Shown here piece by piece: positions 1-10,700 of a stretch of 64,000 bases of DNA. How positions within the stretch are numbered: position 1 is the first letter of the stretch; every line of letters begins with the position of its first letter. The notes beneath the pieces are model-generated. The model saw nothing but the letters and a program-made list of their open reading frames with translations, was not told where the DNA came from and made no database searches. The stretch covers positions 67,194,732-67,258,731 of the forward strand of contig NC_080044.1 of the NCBI RefSeq assembly GCF_012489685.1, in the 5' to 3' direction. Source of the stretch: Lotus japonicus (Eukaryota; Streptophyta; Magnoliopsida; Fabales; Fabaceae). Position numbers and translations under genes: made by a program.

Positions 1-795
1 TAACGAAACCCCAAACTAATGTTTCGTATAAGAGTCGTGAAAGGTAGATGTTGCTACAAAAAAATCAATGAAAGTGTGATGATATTTGGTTTTAAATTAA
101 AATGGGTCAAGATTGATTTGATTTTGAAATAAAATAGGTCAAGATTTTATTTAGTAATTAAGGTCTGACACGTGTCAACAGAAGATAAGCTCAAATAAGA
201 ATTAATCGGGGAGTGACACCTCATCAAATTGGTCTGAGAACTAATCTGGGAGTGACACCTCATCAAATTGGCCTAATGGAAGTTCTTCTTTTCTAATATA
301 TATTGATATTGATGACATAGATGGTAGTTCGCAGCAGAGGTGGTGGTTCCTGACTCCTAGTTCTACAAGCCACCTATCCGCCTTCCTCTTCAGTTTTGTG
401 CTCTTCGAAGCATGAGAGGGGAAAATTGATCTTCTTAGTCATCAGATATGTTGCTTCCTCTTTGCTTGCTGTGATGGAGGTTGATTCGTCTTCGATCTGG
501 ACGAAGAAGAAGAAAGATTTGAGTGGGTGTGGAGAAGAGCCCAGAACCAAGGTGAGAGCCATTGATGAATTAAATTGGGTGTAATTTAATAATTGAGGGT
601 AATTTTGTAACATAACTTTTTCAAGATTGGGGTGCATCCATGGACCACTATTTTAATTCGTCCATAATGAATTTCCCTTGATTTCTAACCATTTAATTTT
701 TTTTAAAAGAGGAAGTGTGAGCTAAGTTTCATTTATTTGAAGCAAATTGATATCTTCGCAATAAAGAAAGAAGATATGATATGAAATTTTACAAT

Positions 796-977
796 GAGAT
801 TAATTTTTATGTACTGACGGTGTTAATAAGTTTTACACGATCATTCAATCACACCTCTCCATTTTGTTAGCTTATAATTAGTTTTGAATTTAATAATATT
901 TAAAATTGGAAATGGAAGGTTGTGATTGAAAGACTGTGCAAAACTTTTTACACTATCAGTGCATAGAAATTAATCTC
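796..977. mobile_element. Mutator-type MITE, copy 1 (182 bp, 9-bp TSD)
   Basis: The element begins gagattaatttttatg and ends catagaaattaatctc, so its termini are inverted repeats. It is flanked by TTTTACAAT (787-795) and TTTTACGAT (978-986), a 9-bp target duplication with one mismatch. Nine-bp duplications and TIRs starting with G are typical of Mutator-like elements. It has no coding capacity. A related copy lies at 46838-47058 in the same window. Confidence 0.75.
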
Positions 978-2547
978 TTTTACGATTACTCCATTTCCAT
1001 ATGTTCCTTAATATTTGTCACACATGTATTAAGGAATAATATTCTTGTTCTTGTTTTTATTAAAATTATCACATAACATATTTTTTTACTTTTTTACGTT
1101 AAAACTTGATCACATTTCAATAGGAGAACTCGAAACATCCTCAATCCAAACACACCCTGGATCATGGATCACCTAACATTTTAATATATCATTTATCTCT
1201 TTTATTAATTTTGACTCTTCAATTTTTTATAACTAATAAATTAAGGGGTTGTCTAAATGACTCATGTAGGTTACTAACCCACAACTCAATGGACAAAAAT
1301 AATTTTTTATAAATAAATTAATAAATAAAATATAGAAATTTGAACCTATTTATTTTCAATTGTGAATGAATGATGAGTTAGTTAATCCAAAGTTTTTCAT
1401 AAGTCAATGTTTTGTTTGGTAGAGAAGAGAGAGATAGAGAAGAGAGAAGTTGAGTAGAGAGAAAGATGTGAGAAATAGAGTAGAGTTAGAGGTTGTTTGG
1501 TATGATAAAAAGAGAACAGAGATAGAAAAGAGAGAAAGTTACTTTTTATAATGAATGACATCTTTACCCACAAATATATAAATATTTATATAATATAATA
1601 AAATGTGGTAGGGTTATATCTGGAAAGTGAATTAAAACATCACTCTTCTCCCATTTCTCTTCAAAAGTCGAAGACCCAAAAAAGGTGGGTGGACACACCA
1701 TAAAACTCTCTCCTCCTTGTGTCAGTAGAACCAAACGAGAGAGGGAGTTTATTTCTTCCCTATCTCTTTCTCATGTATCTCTCTCTCCACAAAGTCTCCT
1801 TTAACAAACACAGCGTTAGACAATCCCATAAATTAAAATTTCAATCGGTAAAACATCATTTATATATATATTTTTTAAATTATACAATGATAAATAAATA
1901 AGAAAATATATCAATATAGTGATAGATATTTTTTTTTGGTCAATAGTAATAGATATTTAGATATTAAGGAAGTTCTCACGCAAAGGTTGTTGAGGTGTGT
2001 AGTTGGATATGTGGCAAGTCTCGTGCTTACAATAACCCACCATTCTCTTTGTGTTTTTCTCCACTTATCGGAGGATATGTTTAGTTTATGGTCCATTTTG
2101 TTGGGTGAGACAGTGAGACAGGAGAGTCTATGGATTAAAGAGTAAGACATCATGAGATATTGACGCCACATCTTAACCCAAAATCTTAAGACATTAAGTT
2201 TATAAGTCAAATCTCTTATAAAGTCTTCTCCTTACCCAAATTTAACCAATGTGAGACTTCAACTTCTCACTTGAATTCTCAACACATTTCCACCTCCACC
2301 CTAACGAAATATGAAGAAAAATGAAAGAAATGAGTGATATAATGTGATGTGACATAAAATATAGATTAAAAAAAATACGCGTAAATGAAATTGAAGATAT
2401 AATGAAGTGTGGATGAATCATTAATTATTTATCGGATGGATGGTGGTGCTGCTACAACAGTATTTATTAACCGAATATTTAGTGTATACTATGTTTGTTT
2501 TGAAATTGCATCATATCTCACAGAAAGTGCAATCGGTCCCTTTCAAG

Positions 2548-3319
2548 TAGGGGTGAGAATAGGCCAGGCCGTTCGTAGGGGCCTATGGCCTAACCTATCA
2601 CAGGCCCAGGCCAGACCAGGTCAAATTGGTAAATAGGCAAGGCTTAGGCTTTTTAAAAAACTTATTTAGTTAAAAAGGTCAGGCTCAGGCCATTCAACAA
2701 GCCTTGTAAGCCTTACAGGCTAACCTATTTAAGTAAATATGATTAGTATTTTTTTGGTAAATTGTAAATATGATAAGTATAAATATATTTTACCCTTGAT
2801 AATGTTTATATATTAGAAATTTATAATAATATCTTGATATTATATACTGATTGAGATTTTTATATATTTAAGCAAATTGACTTATATAACGATTCAAAGT
2901 TATAAGTCTTTTTAAAAATAAATATATGACATATTTAAATATCTTAACATGACGTGTGATTTTAAATTAGCTCTCAAACTCTAAGAAACCAACATAATCT
3001 CGTTTAATTTCATCACTACCTATTAGCTAATAATATTATAAGTCTGATTGTTGAAAATATTATTTTAGTATAATTTAACCTGTTAGCTTATAAGTTTGAT
3101 AGCTTCTTTACGGATAAATTTGTTAACAAACGTAAAACTCTTGTTGTGAAACGGGCATTTAAACAGGCTACCAGACCAAGCCAGGCTTTCAAAAGGCTCA
3201 AACCAGGCTTGAAAAAAAGCCTTTGATAGGTCATAGACCAAGCTCAAGCCTTAAGAATTTTAAACATGCTAGGCCTATTTAAGCAAAGCCTACCTAGGCC
3301 CAGCCTATTCCCACCCCTA
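2548..3319. mobile_element. Non-autonomous hAT-type element (772 bp, 8-bp TSD)
   Basis: The left end taggggtgagaataggcc is the imperfect reverse complement of the right end ggcccagcctattcccacccc-ta. A perfect 8-bp duplication, CTTTCAAG, flanks it at 2540-2547 and 3320-3327. An 8-bp TSD and a TIR beginning T/CAGGGGTG are hallmarks of the hAT superfamily. Subterminal regions carry many AGGCC/GGCCT motifs, which may be transposase binding repeats; the centre is AT-rich. No transposase frame is present, so it would need a helper in trans. Confidence 0.85.
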
Positions 3320-4272
3320 CTTTCAAGTTTTCGGAGTTTGGGCCCTGCTTTCAGGTATATATTGTACAACCTTCTGATATTCTTATCAGTTTGATTAAAG
3401 CTAGCGTTTCTGCATTTCTCTCCTTGCATAGATGATGGTTATGGAGGGAGCCATCTAGCTTTTAGGATTCTTCAACCTGGTTCAGTCCGAAATTAGGTAT
3501 GATTTTTATTTCCATTTTATATATTTTCTTTTTATAAAAGAAATTGTTTGAGGTTTGTTGTTTAGGAGTAAATCTGAATATTATATAAAATGTTAGTAAA
3601 TTGATGAATTTATATATCGTTCGAAAATTCATGAAATTTAGAAGGTTTATCTGTGTTGGGATTTTGGGGGTGGATGCATTTTAGGACTCTTTGATGTTGG
3701 AGGTAGGTACCGTGCGTGGTAGCGAACGCGGTCCGAAGATAGAATTGGAAAGAAAGAGTAGTGGGGTGGGACGCGTGAGTGGACACAAACATTAACTTTA
3801 CTCTTTTTTTTCTTTTGAGCATGATTTTAAATTTAAACATTATAACTTAAATTAAAATACTTGATTATTTTTTGGGTAAGTTTTTAACGTAATGAAAAAA
3901 TAAAATTAAAACAAATTAGAGAATGAGAACACTTTTAGGTCCCATTTGCTATAATTGTGATGCAAATGTGGCTATACTTAGCCTGTTTTTGTTAAATGCA
4001 CAACTATGTGCGGAGAAACAGAAGTGCTCGTTCAACATCTTAAGATCTGCATCATCCCAAACCACTAGTCACAAAAACAAATAAAATTTCTTTGGTTAGT
4101 TAATGGTTTGGTTTTTTTCACACAGCTCTGAGTAATTAGAACTTAGAACCTTGTCTGAACACTAAAATTGATCAAACCATGCTTCATGCACCACCAAGTA
4201 CATAACAGCCTAGTTTTTTAATCAACATTTTCCAACCAAATTTCTCATTGTGTTTCTCTGTTGCTGGTTACA

Positions 4273-4280
4273 TATAAATA
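4273..4280 (+). promoter_or_regulatory. Probable TATA box of the UGT78-like gene
   Basis: TATAAATA sits 44-51 bp before the ATG at 4324. This spacing would put transcription start near 4305 and leave a very short leader. It also argues that the open frame running upstream of the ATG (to 4261) is not translated. Confidence 0.5.
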
Positions 4281-4323
4281 CTCAAACGGTGTAAACATAG
4301 GAAACCGAGGAGGAAAATCTACT

Positions 4324-6480
4324 ATGGCTGGTGCTGACAAACATGTGGCAGTCCTGGCTTTCCCGTTTGGCACACACGCGCCGCCGCTCCTCAGCCTCGT
4401 GCGGAAGATCGCCGCGGAGGCTCCAGAAGCCACATTCTCATTCTTCAGCACAAGCAGATCCAATGCCTCGGTGTTCTCTTCGCTGAAGGAGGAGGAACTT
4501 CACAATATAAAAGCTTACAACGTGCCTGATGGTTTGCCAGAAGGTTATGTGCCTTCAGGGCACCCACTTGAGCCCATTTTTCTGTTCATCAAGGCAATGC
4601 AGCAGAACTATAGGCTCACCATGGACGACGCGGTGGCAAATACAGGGAAGAAGATTACTTGCTTGGTTACTGATGCGATGTACTGGTTTGGCGCCGGCTT
4701 CGCTGAGGAAATGCAAGTCAAGTGGATTCCTCTGTGGACTGCAGGGCCTCACTCTGTCCTCATCCATATTCTCACAGATCATATAAGGGAAAAGATAGGC
4801 ACCAAGGATGGTAAGAAAATCTTCTGTGTATTTTATATCTTATTGAGAAATATTTTATTGATCTAAGATCTTCTTTTACTGATTAATGGTGCTGTTTTTT
4901 AGTTGAATGAATCGTCAACTTGGTCCCTGAAAGATTTTGCCAATGACAAGTTAGTCTATGGATGAAGGAAATACGTTCGGAAGTTCCTGACTGTGTAAAA
5001 TGTCATTCAAGTTAGTCCATACGATTAGATTTCTTCAACTTAAACGTTGATCAAGCAAGTCCTTGTATTTTCTTGACTGACGTTTTACACATTCAAGGAC
5101 TTTCGAATGTGTGGCTAATTTGCCCCCGGCAAACTCTTTAAGGACCAAGTTCACCATTTACTCTTTTTAGTCTAACTTTATCTTCTTTCTCTGCTCCTAT
5201 ATTTCTGACTTTTTCATGAATTACTTATCACAGAAAGCTTGGATTGATTAATATCTTTCGTTTAGTTTTCTAAGCTTGTCAAAGCGACCTCATAGTCAAT
5301 AATATTAGACAAAATTTGGTTTGTAATCGAGCGCAATGGCGTCAACAGTGATCCCTATTGTCAGTGGTTCGTATAGACGACCTGACTTATTAGTATCAGA
5401 CTTTTGTTGTTGTTGTAGTAGTTTTCTAAGCTTGACTAGTTATATGCGTTTTGGACATTGCTTATAGTTATAGGTTCTCAATCCTGATGAACAATGACAA
5501 ATGTTAAATTTTGCTTTACATAAACACACAAACTTTCTTCATTGTAGTGTATATAGCTAACTAATTTTCTTTAATTTGGGTAATTAATTTGTTAACAAAA
5601 ATTTGATCTTTCTTTGTTTGCAGTCCCTGGTGACCAAAGTCTGAGTTTCCTTACTGGTTTTCCTGAGCTAAAGGCTTCTCACTTGCCTGAAGGGGTAGTT
5701 GATGATATAGAACAACCCTTCTCAACAATGCTACAAAAAATGGGAATAGAGTTGCCACGGGCTAGTGCGCTTGCCATAAACTCCTTCGCTGGATTGAACC
5801 CTCTTATCGAGAAAGAGCTCGAATCCAAGTTCCAATTGCTACTAAACATTGGTCCATTCACTCTGACAACGCCGCAAGCTGTTAATTCAGACGAGCAAGG
5901 CTGCATAGAATGGTTGAACAAGCATGAGAAAGGCTCAGTGGTGTACATTAGCTTTGGAAGTGTGATAATGCCCCCACCCCATGAGTTAACTGCACTAGCA
6001 GAGGCCTTAGAGGACTGTAAATTTCCATTTATTTGGGCATTCAGGGGCAATCCTGAGAAACAGTTGCCAAATGGATTCTTGGAAAGGACAAAGTCACAAG
6101 GGAAGGTTGTTTCATGGGCTCCCCAAATGGAAATCCTTAAACATGCTTCAGTTGGCGTGTTTCTGACACATGGTGGTTGGAACTCAGTTTTGGAGTGCAT
6201 AGTTGGTGGTGTGCCAATGATTGGAAGACCATTTTTTGGAGATCAGAGGATAAACATATGGATGCTGGCAAAGCTGTTGGGGGTTGGTGTGGGACTTCAG
6301 AATGGGGTTTTGGCTAAAGAAACAATTCTGAAAACTTTGAAATCAACAATGACAGGTGAAGAGGGGAAAGTAATGAGGCAGAAGATGGCAGAACTCAAGG
6401 AGATGGCATGGAAAGCAGTTGAACCTGATGGTAGCTCTACAAAGAATTTGTGTACTTTGATGCAGATTATCCTAGGTTGA
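4324..6480 (+). CDS. UGT78-type flavonoid 3-O-glycosyltransferase
   Basis: Two exons, 4324-4810 and 5624-6480, join in phase to give 447 residues, the usual UGT78 length. The intron position and GT-AG ends are clear. The protein is a family 1 glycosyltransferase (GT-B fold), expected in the cytosol, moving sugar from a UDP-sugar to the 3-OH of flavonols or anthocyanidins. The catalytic His lies in FPFGTHAPP (His18) and its partner Asp in CLVTDAMYWF (Asp117). The PSPG sugar-donor box runs from about residue 327 to 370, starts WAPQ, contains HGGWNS, and ends in Gln, which in this family favours UDP-glucose over UDP-galactose. The ATG at 4324 is preferred because HVAVLAFPF then falls at residues 7-15, as in relatives. 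The closest known group is legume UGT78 (for example Medicago UGT78G1); the exact acceptor is not deducible. The intron carries two transposon insertions. Confidence 0.93.
4905..5163. mobile_element. MITE in the UGT intron (259 bp, 9-bp TSD)
   Basis: The left end reads gaatgaatcgtcaacttggt and the right end is its imperfect inverted copy, ending accaagttcaccatttactc. Flanks are TTTTTAGTT (4896-4904) and TTTTTAGTC (5164-5172), a 9-bp duplication with one mismatch, which fits a Mutator-like MITE. There is no coding capacity. Confidence 0.7.
5279..5418 (+). mobile_element. SINE-like retroposon in the UGT intron (140 bp, 16-bp TSD)
   Basis: A perfect 16-bp direct repeat, tagttttctaagcttg, flanks this stretch (5263-5278 and 5419-5434). 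The inserted segment ends in a TTG repeat (ttgttgttgttgtag), the tail seen in several plant SINE families. Target duplication plus simple-repeat tail indicates target-primed insertion. An internal ggttcg resembles a pol III B box only weakly, so a short LINE 3' end is the alternative. Confidence 0.65.
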
Positions 6481-7770
6481 AATTTGAGAACACTGGATCA
6501 GAAGTTTGGATAGGTATCAATTATTTGTTTGTTTTTGTATGATTGGGATTTCAATTTCGTAAGAGAATTTCCAGTATTTGGTCCGAGGCAGAGTTTGAGA
6601 GGGCCCTGAATTGTATTAGTGAAGTTTTATACCAACAAAATCATGAACTTTGGTTTTTCTGTTTTAATTTTATAGCAACTGTGACAATACAGCTTTGATG
6701 ATTCTTAAGAGAATCCCTAGTAAAAACTAAAAATGTACTTAACCTATTAAGAGAACATTCATGAATAACTTTATTAGATCCTTTATGAGTACCCATGTTA
6801 GTGGGTAGTGTGGAGAGCTAGAAACACAGCTTGTATTGAGCACCTATTAATCAGACAAACAGGTACTAATTGCCAACATGATGTATCTCACCTGGACCTT
6901 AAGGATTTTATGGTTACTTGGAATCTCGAACAACCTTCACATGGAGCTCTAGGCTTAGTAATGTTTTCTTCTCTTTTGTCTTGCTTTTCTTTGCCCATTA
7001 CCAAAAAAGAAAAAAAACTCATTGATTCTCCGTTGATGCACAATGTTAAGACTATAGAGAAGTGAGTTTACACGAGTACACCAACACTCTCAATAAAGAA
7101 AATATTTAACTTCTCTCAATCTCACCCTAATATTCGAGTACACCAACACTCTCACAAAGAAAATATTTACATTAAGTCATATATAAGCTCAAAGAGCTAC
7201 TAATTTGTGCATCTACACACACAAAGAACTTAGGTCCAATATATATCTTAGCCTCCCTCTCGCTCCATCATCCTAGACAATGTTGTACTTCTCTCATAGC
7301 CTTTTTTTAACCTCCTTTTGTATTTAACATAATGACGATGTGCGATTTGCTCTACAATTAAAATCAACGTCAACAAATGTGACGCATAAACTCAATGTCA
7401 TGATGTTTTGAATAAATGTGTGTCCAAATTTATTGGTAGTCTTTAGTGATGACTCATTGATAAATATTCTCCTACTTTACGCTCCATTAAATCTATAACT
7501 AGTGGTAACAAAGTTAGGGTTCTGATTAAGAGAGGAAGATAAACAATGTAAGGGAGGAAGATAAACAATGTAGTGCGTCAACCTCACACCTATTATTTGG
7601 GAAGAGGTCAAAACTCACGAAGGATTTGCAAACTTAGAGGAGACATAAAAATTTAAGAGTGTTGATTCTGCAAACATGACCATTCATAGGAAAGATTTTT
7701 CACTTTGTGAAGGATGAATTTGATAACAAAGTGAATCAATGTGCGATTTGAGCTAAAAGGAGGATATGTT
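6481..7770. other. Intergenic region between the UGT gene and the palindrome array
   Basis: No gene is supported. A sentence of about 33 bp (cgagtacaccaacactctca...) is repeated at about 7072 and 7135, and ggaagataaacaatgta is repeated at about 7533 and 7556. The part from 7495 to 7766 looks like the short internal region of a decayed LTR element: a tRNA-primer-like stretch (actagtggtaacaaagttag) near 7498 and a purine-rich tract aaaaggagga at 7756-7765, followed by TGTTGTGA. I could not find a matching left LTR. Confidence 0.4.
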
Positions 7771-10700
7771 GTGATAAAATGAGTACTCATCCAAGTCTCA
7801 CATCAAGTATTGTGAAGAAGTTAGAAAGAAGTATAGAAAATGGATACTAATAGAAGTCCCACATCGAGTAGTGTGAAGAAGAAAGTAGTGGAGAACTATT
7901 AAAAATGTGAAGATTTAGGGTGAATTTTATTAATTCACCACTACAACACTAGTCACTTGGGTTCTTTGAATTTGAGAAGTCATGTGTCTGTACGAGAGTT
8001 TTCCCTTGTGGTCATAAATTGCATCGAAAAAGTTTTCAATTCAATCCTCAACGTGTAATTTAAGGACTAAACTACAAACTCTTTCAATGCAATTTAAAAC
8101 CATAATTGCAAACCCTCACACGACACACAACCATCGAAGTCCAATACAAACAAAAGACTAGTGTTGTTGTGGTGAATACAACTCAACCTACCTCTCCATA
8201 TTTATAATAACTTTTCACAAGCTTTTTCTTCAAACTACTCGTTGTGGGACTAAGACGAGTGTCCGCTTTTTCTACTTCTTAATAGCATCTTCAAAATACT
8301 TGATGTGGAACTTGAATACATACCCACTTTTTCACAAAAAATAGGCATAATCTCGGAGTCATACAAAAGGTTAGAGGCTCCATGCTTCGAATATGAACTC
8401 ACTATACCTATAAGTATGAGTTGATCACTCATTTACATAGGAGGAATGTTATTCCATGCGAATAAAAGGTATGTGAAAGACAAGAATACACTAGATGGTA
8501 CTATAATAAGTTTTATTTTTGGGAAATCAAGTGATTTTTTTAATACATAGTATTGTTTTTCAATTCGTAACTTTAAAGGTTTATGTTTACGTAAACATTT
8601 AAAGAAGAAAGTAGTGGAGAATTATTAAAAATTTGAAGATTTAGGTTGAATTTAATTAATTCACCACTACAACACTAGTCATTTGGGTTCTTTGAATTTG
8701 AGAAGTTATGTGTCTATATGAGAGTTTGCCCTTGTGGTCATGAATTGCATTGAAAAAGTGTTCAGTTCAATCCTTAAAAAGTACTTTAAGAACTAAACAT
8801 CAAACTCTTTCAATGCAATTTAAGACCATAATTGCAAACCCTCACTAGACACACAACCATCGAAGTCCAATACACACAAAAGACTAGTGTTGTTGTGGTG
8901 AAAACAATTCAACATAACGCTCCATATTTATAATAGCTCTTCACTAGTTTTTTCTTCAAACTACTCGGTGTGGGACTTAGACGAGTATCCACTTTTTCTA
9001 CTTCTTACTATCATCTTCACAATACTTGATGTGGGACTTGAATAAACACCCAATTTTTCACAAAAAAATAGGCATCAGCTCGGAAGTCACACAAAAGGTT
9101 AAAGGCATATTGCTTCGAAGATGAATCTCACTATATCAATAGCAACATGTTGATCTCTTATTTTCGTAAGAGGAATGTTATTCCATGCGTGTAAAAGGTA
9201 TGCGATAGACAAGTATACACTAGATGGTACTATAATAAGTTTTATTTGGGGAAATAAAGTGATTTTTTAATTCATAGTCCTGTTTTTCATTGCGTAAATT
9301 TTAAGGTTTATGTTTACGTAAACATTTAAAGAAGAAAGTACTGGAGAGCTATTAAAAATTTGAATGTTTGGGTTGAATTGTATTAATTCACCAATACAAC
9401 ACTAGTCATTTGAGTTCTTTTTATTTGTGAGTTTATGTGTCTATTTGGGAGTTTGCCCTTGTGGTCATGAATTGCATTGAAAAAGGTTTTTATTCAATCC
9501 TCAAAATGTAATTTAAGGACTTAGCCACAAACTCTTTCAATGAAATTTAAGACCACCAATGAAAACCCTCACAAGACACATAACCATCGAATTCCAATAC
9601 ACACAAAAAGACTAGTGTTGTTGTGGTGAATGGAACTCAACCTAACGCTTCCTATTAGTAGTCTTTCACTACTTTTTTCTTCAAACTGCTCTCTATAGGA
9701 CTTAGACGAGTGTCCGCTTTTTCTACTTCTAACTAGCTTCTTGACCATGCTTGATGTGGTACTTGGAAAAATACTCACATTAGCACAACAAATAGGCATC
9801 ATCTCGGAAGTCATACAAAAGGTTAAAGGCCTAATGCTTCGAATATGAATCTTACTATATCAATAACTACAAGTTGATGTCTCATTTTCGTAAGAGGAAT
9901 TTTATTCCATGCGTGTAAAAGGTCTGCGATAGGAAAGAATACACTAAATGGTACTATAATAAGTTTTATTTTTGGAAATCAAGTGATTTTTTAATACATA
10001 GTCATGTTTTTGATTGCGTGACTTTTACGGTTTCTGTTTAAATAAACACATGAAGAAGAAAGTAGTTGAGAACTATTAAAAATTGAAGATTAATGTTGAA
10101 TTGTATTAATTCCCCACTACAACACTAGTCATTTGGGTTCTATGAGTTTGTGAAGTTATGTGTCTATATAAGAGTTTACCGTTGTGGTTATGAATTGCAT
10201 TGAAAGATTTTTCTATTCATCCTTAAAACATAATTTAAGGACTAAATTGCAAACTCTTTCAATGCAATTTAAGACCATAATTGCAAACCTTCACAAGAAA
10301 AACAACCATCAGCGTTCAATGCACACAGAAGACTAGTGTTGTTGTGGTGAAAACAACTCAACCTAACACTCCATATTTATAACAGCTCCTCACTACTTTT
10401 TTTCTTAAACTGCTCGTTGTGGGACTTAAACAAGTGTCCGTTTTTTCTACTTCTTACTTGCATCTTCAGAATACTTGATCTGAGACTTGAATAAATACCT
10501 ATTTTTTCAGAAAACATAGACATTATCTCGGAAGTCATACAAAATGTCAAAGGCCCAATACTTCGAATATGAAACTCACTATATCAATAACTACGAGTTG
10601 ATCGCTCATTTACCTAGGAGGAATGCTATTCCATGCGAATAAAAGGTCTATGAAAGACAAGAATACACTAGATGGTACTATAATAAGTTTTTCTTATGAA

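Larger units (their letters stand above)
1..4272. other. Intergenic region upstream of the UGT gene, with transposon remnants
   Basis: No protein-coding gene is supported here; the open frames are short, without recognisable domains, and lie in AT-rich DNA. Two bounded transposons (796-977 and 2548-3319) are listed separately. A sentence of about 34 bp (around gggagtgacacctcatcaaa) is directly repeated at about 200-235 and 240-275. A GAGA-rich stretch (1419-1540) and a TCTC-rich stretch (1740-1795) look like the two arms of a further foldback element, but I could not define its ends. Confidence 0.6.

Noticed and set aside
374..637. Overlapping open frames of 87 and 62 residues on opposite strands
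   Set aside because: Low-complexity composition, no domain, no splice context; probably chance or leader-like debris near a repeat.
4261..4323. Upstream extension of the UGT reading frame (21 extra residues)
   Set aside because: It lies across the likely TATA box and no UGT78 protein has such an extension; the ATG at 4324 fits the family start.
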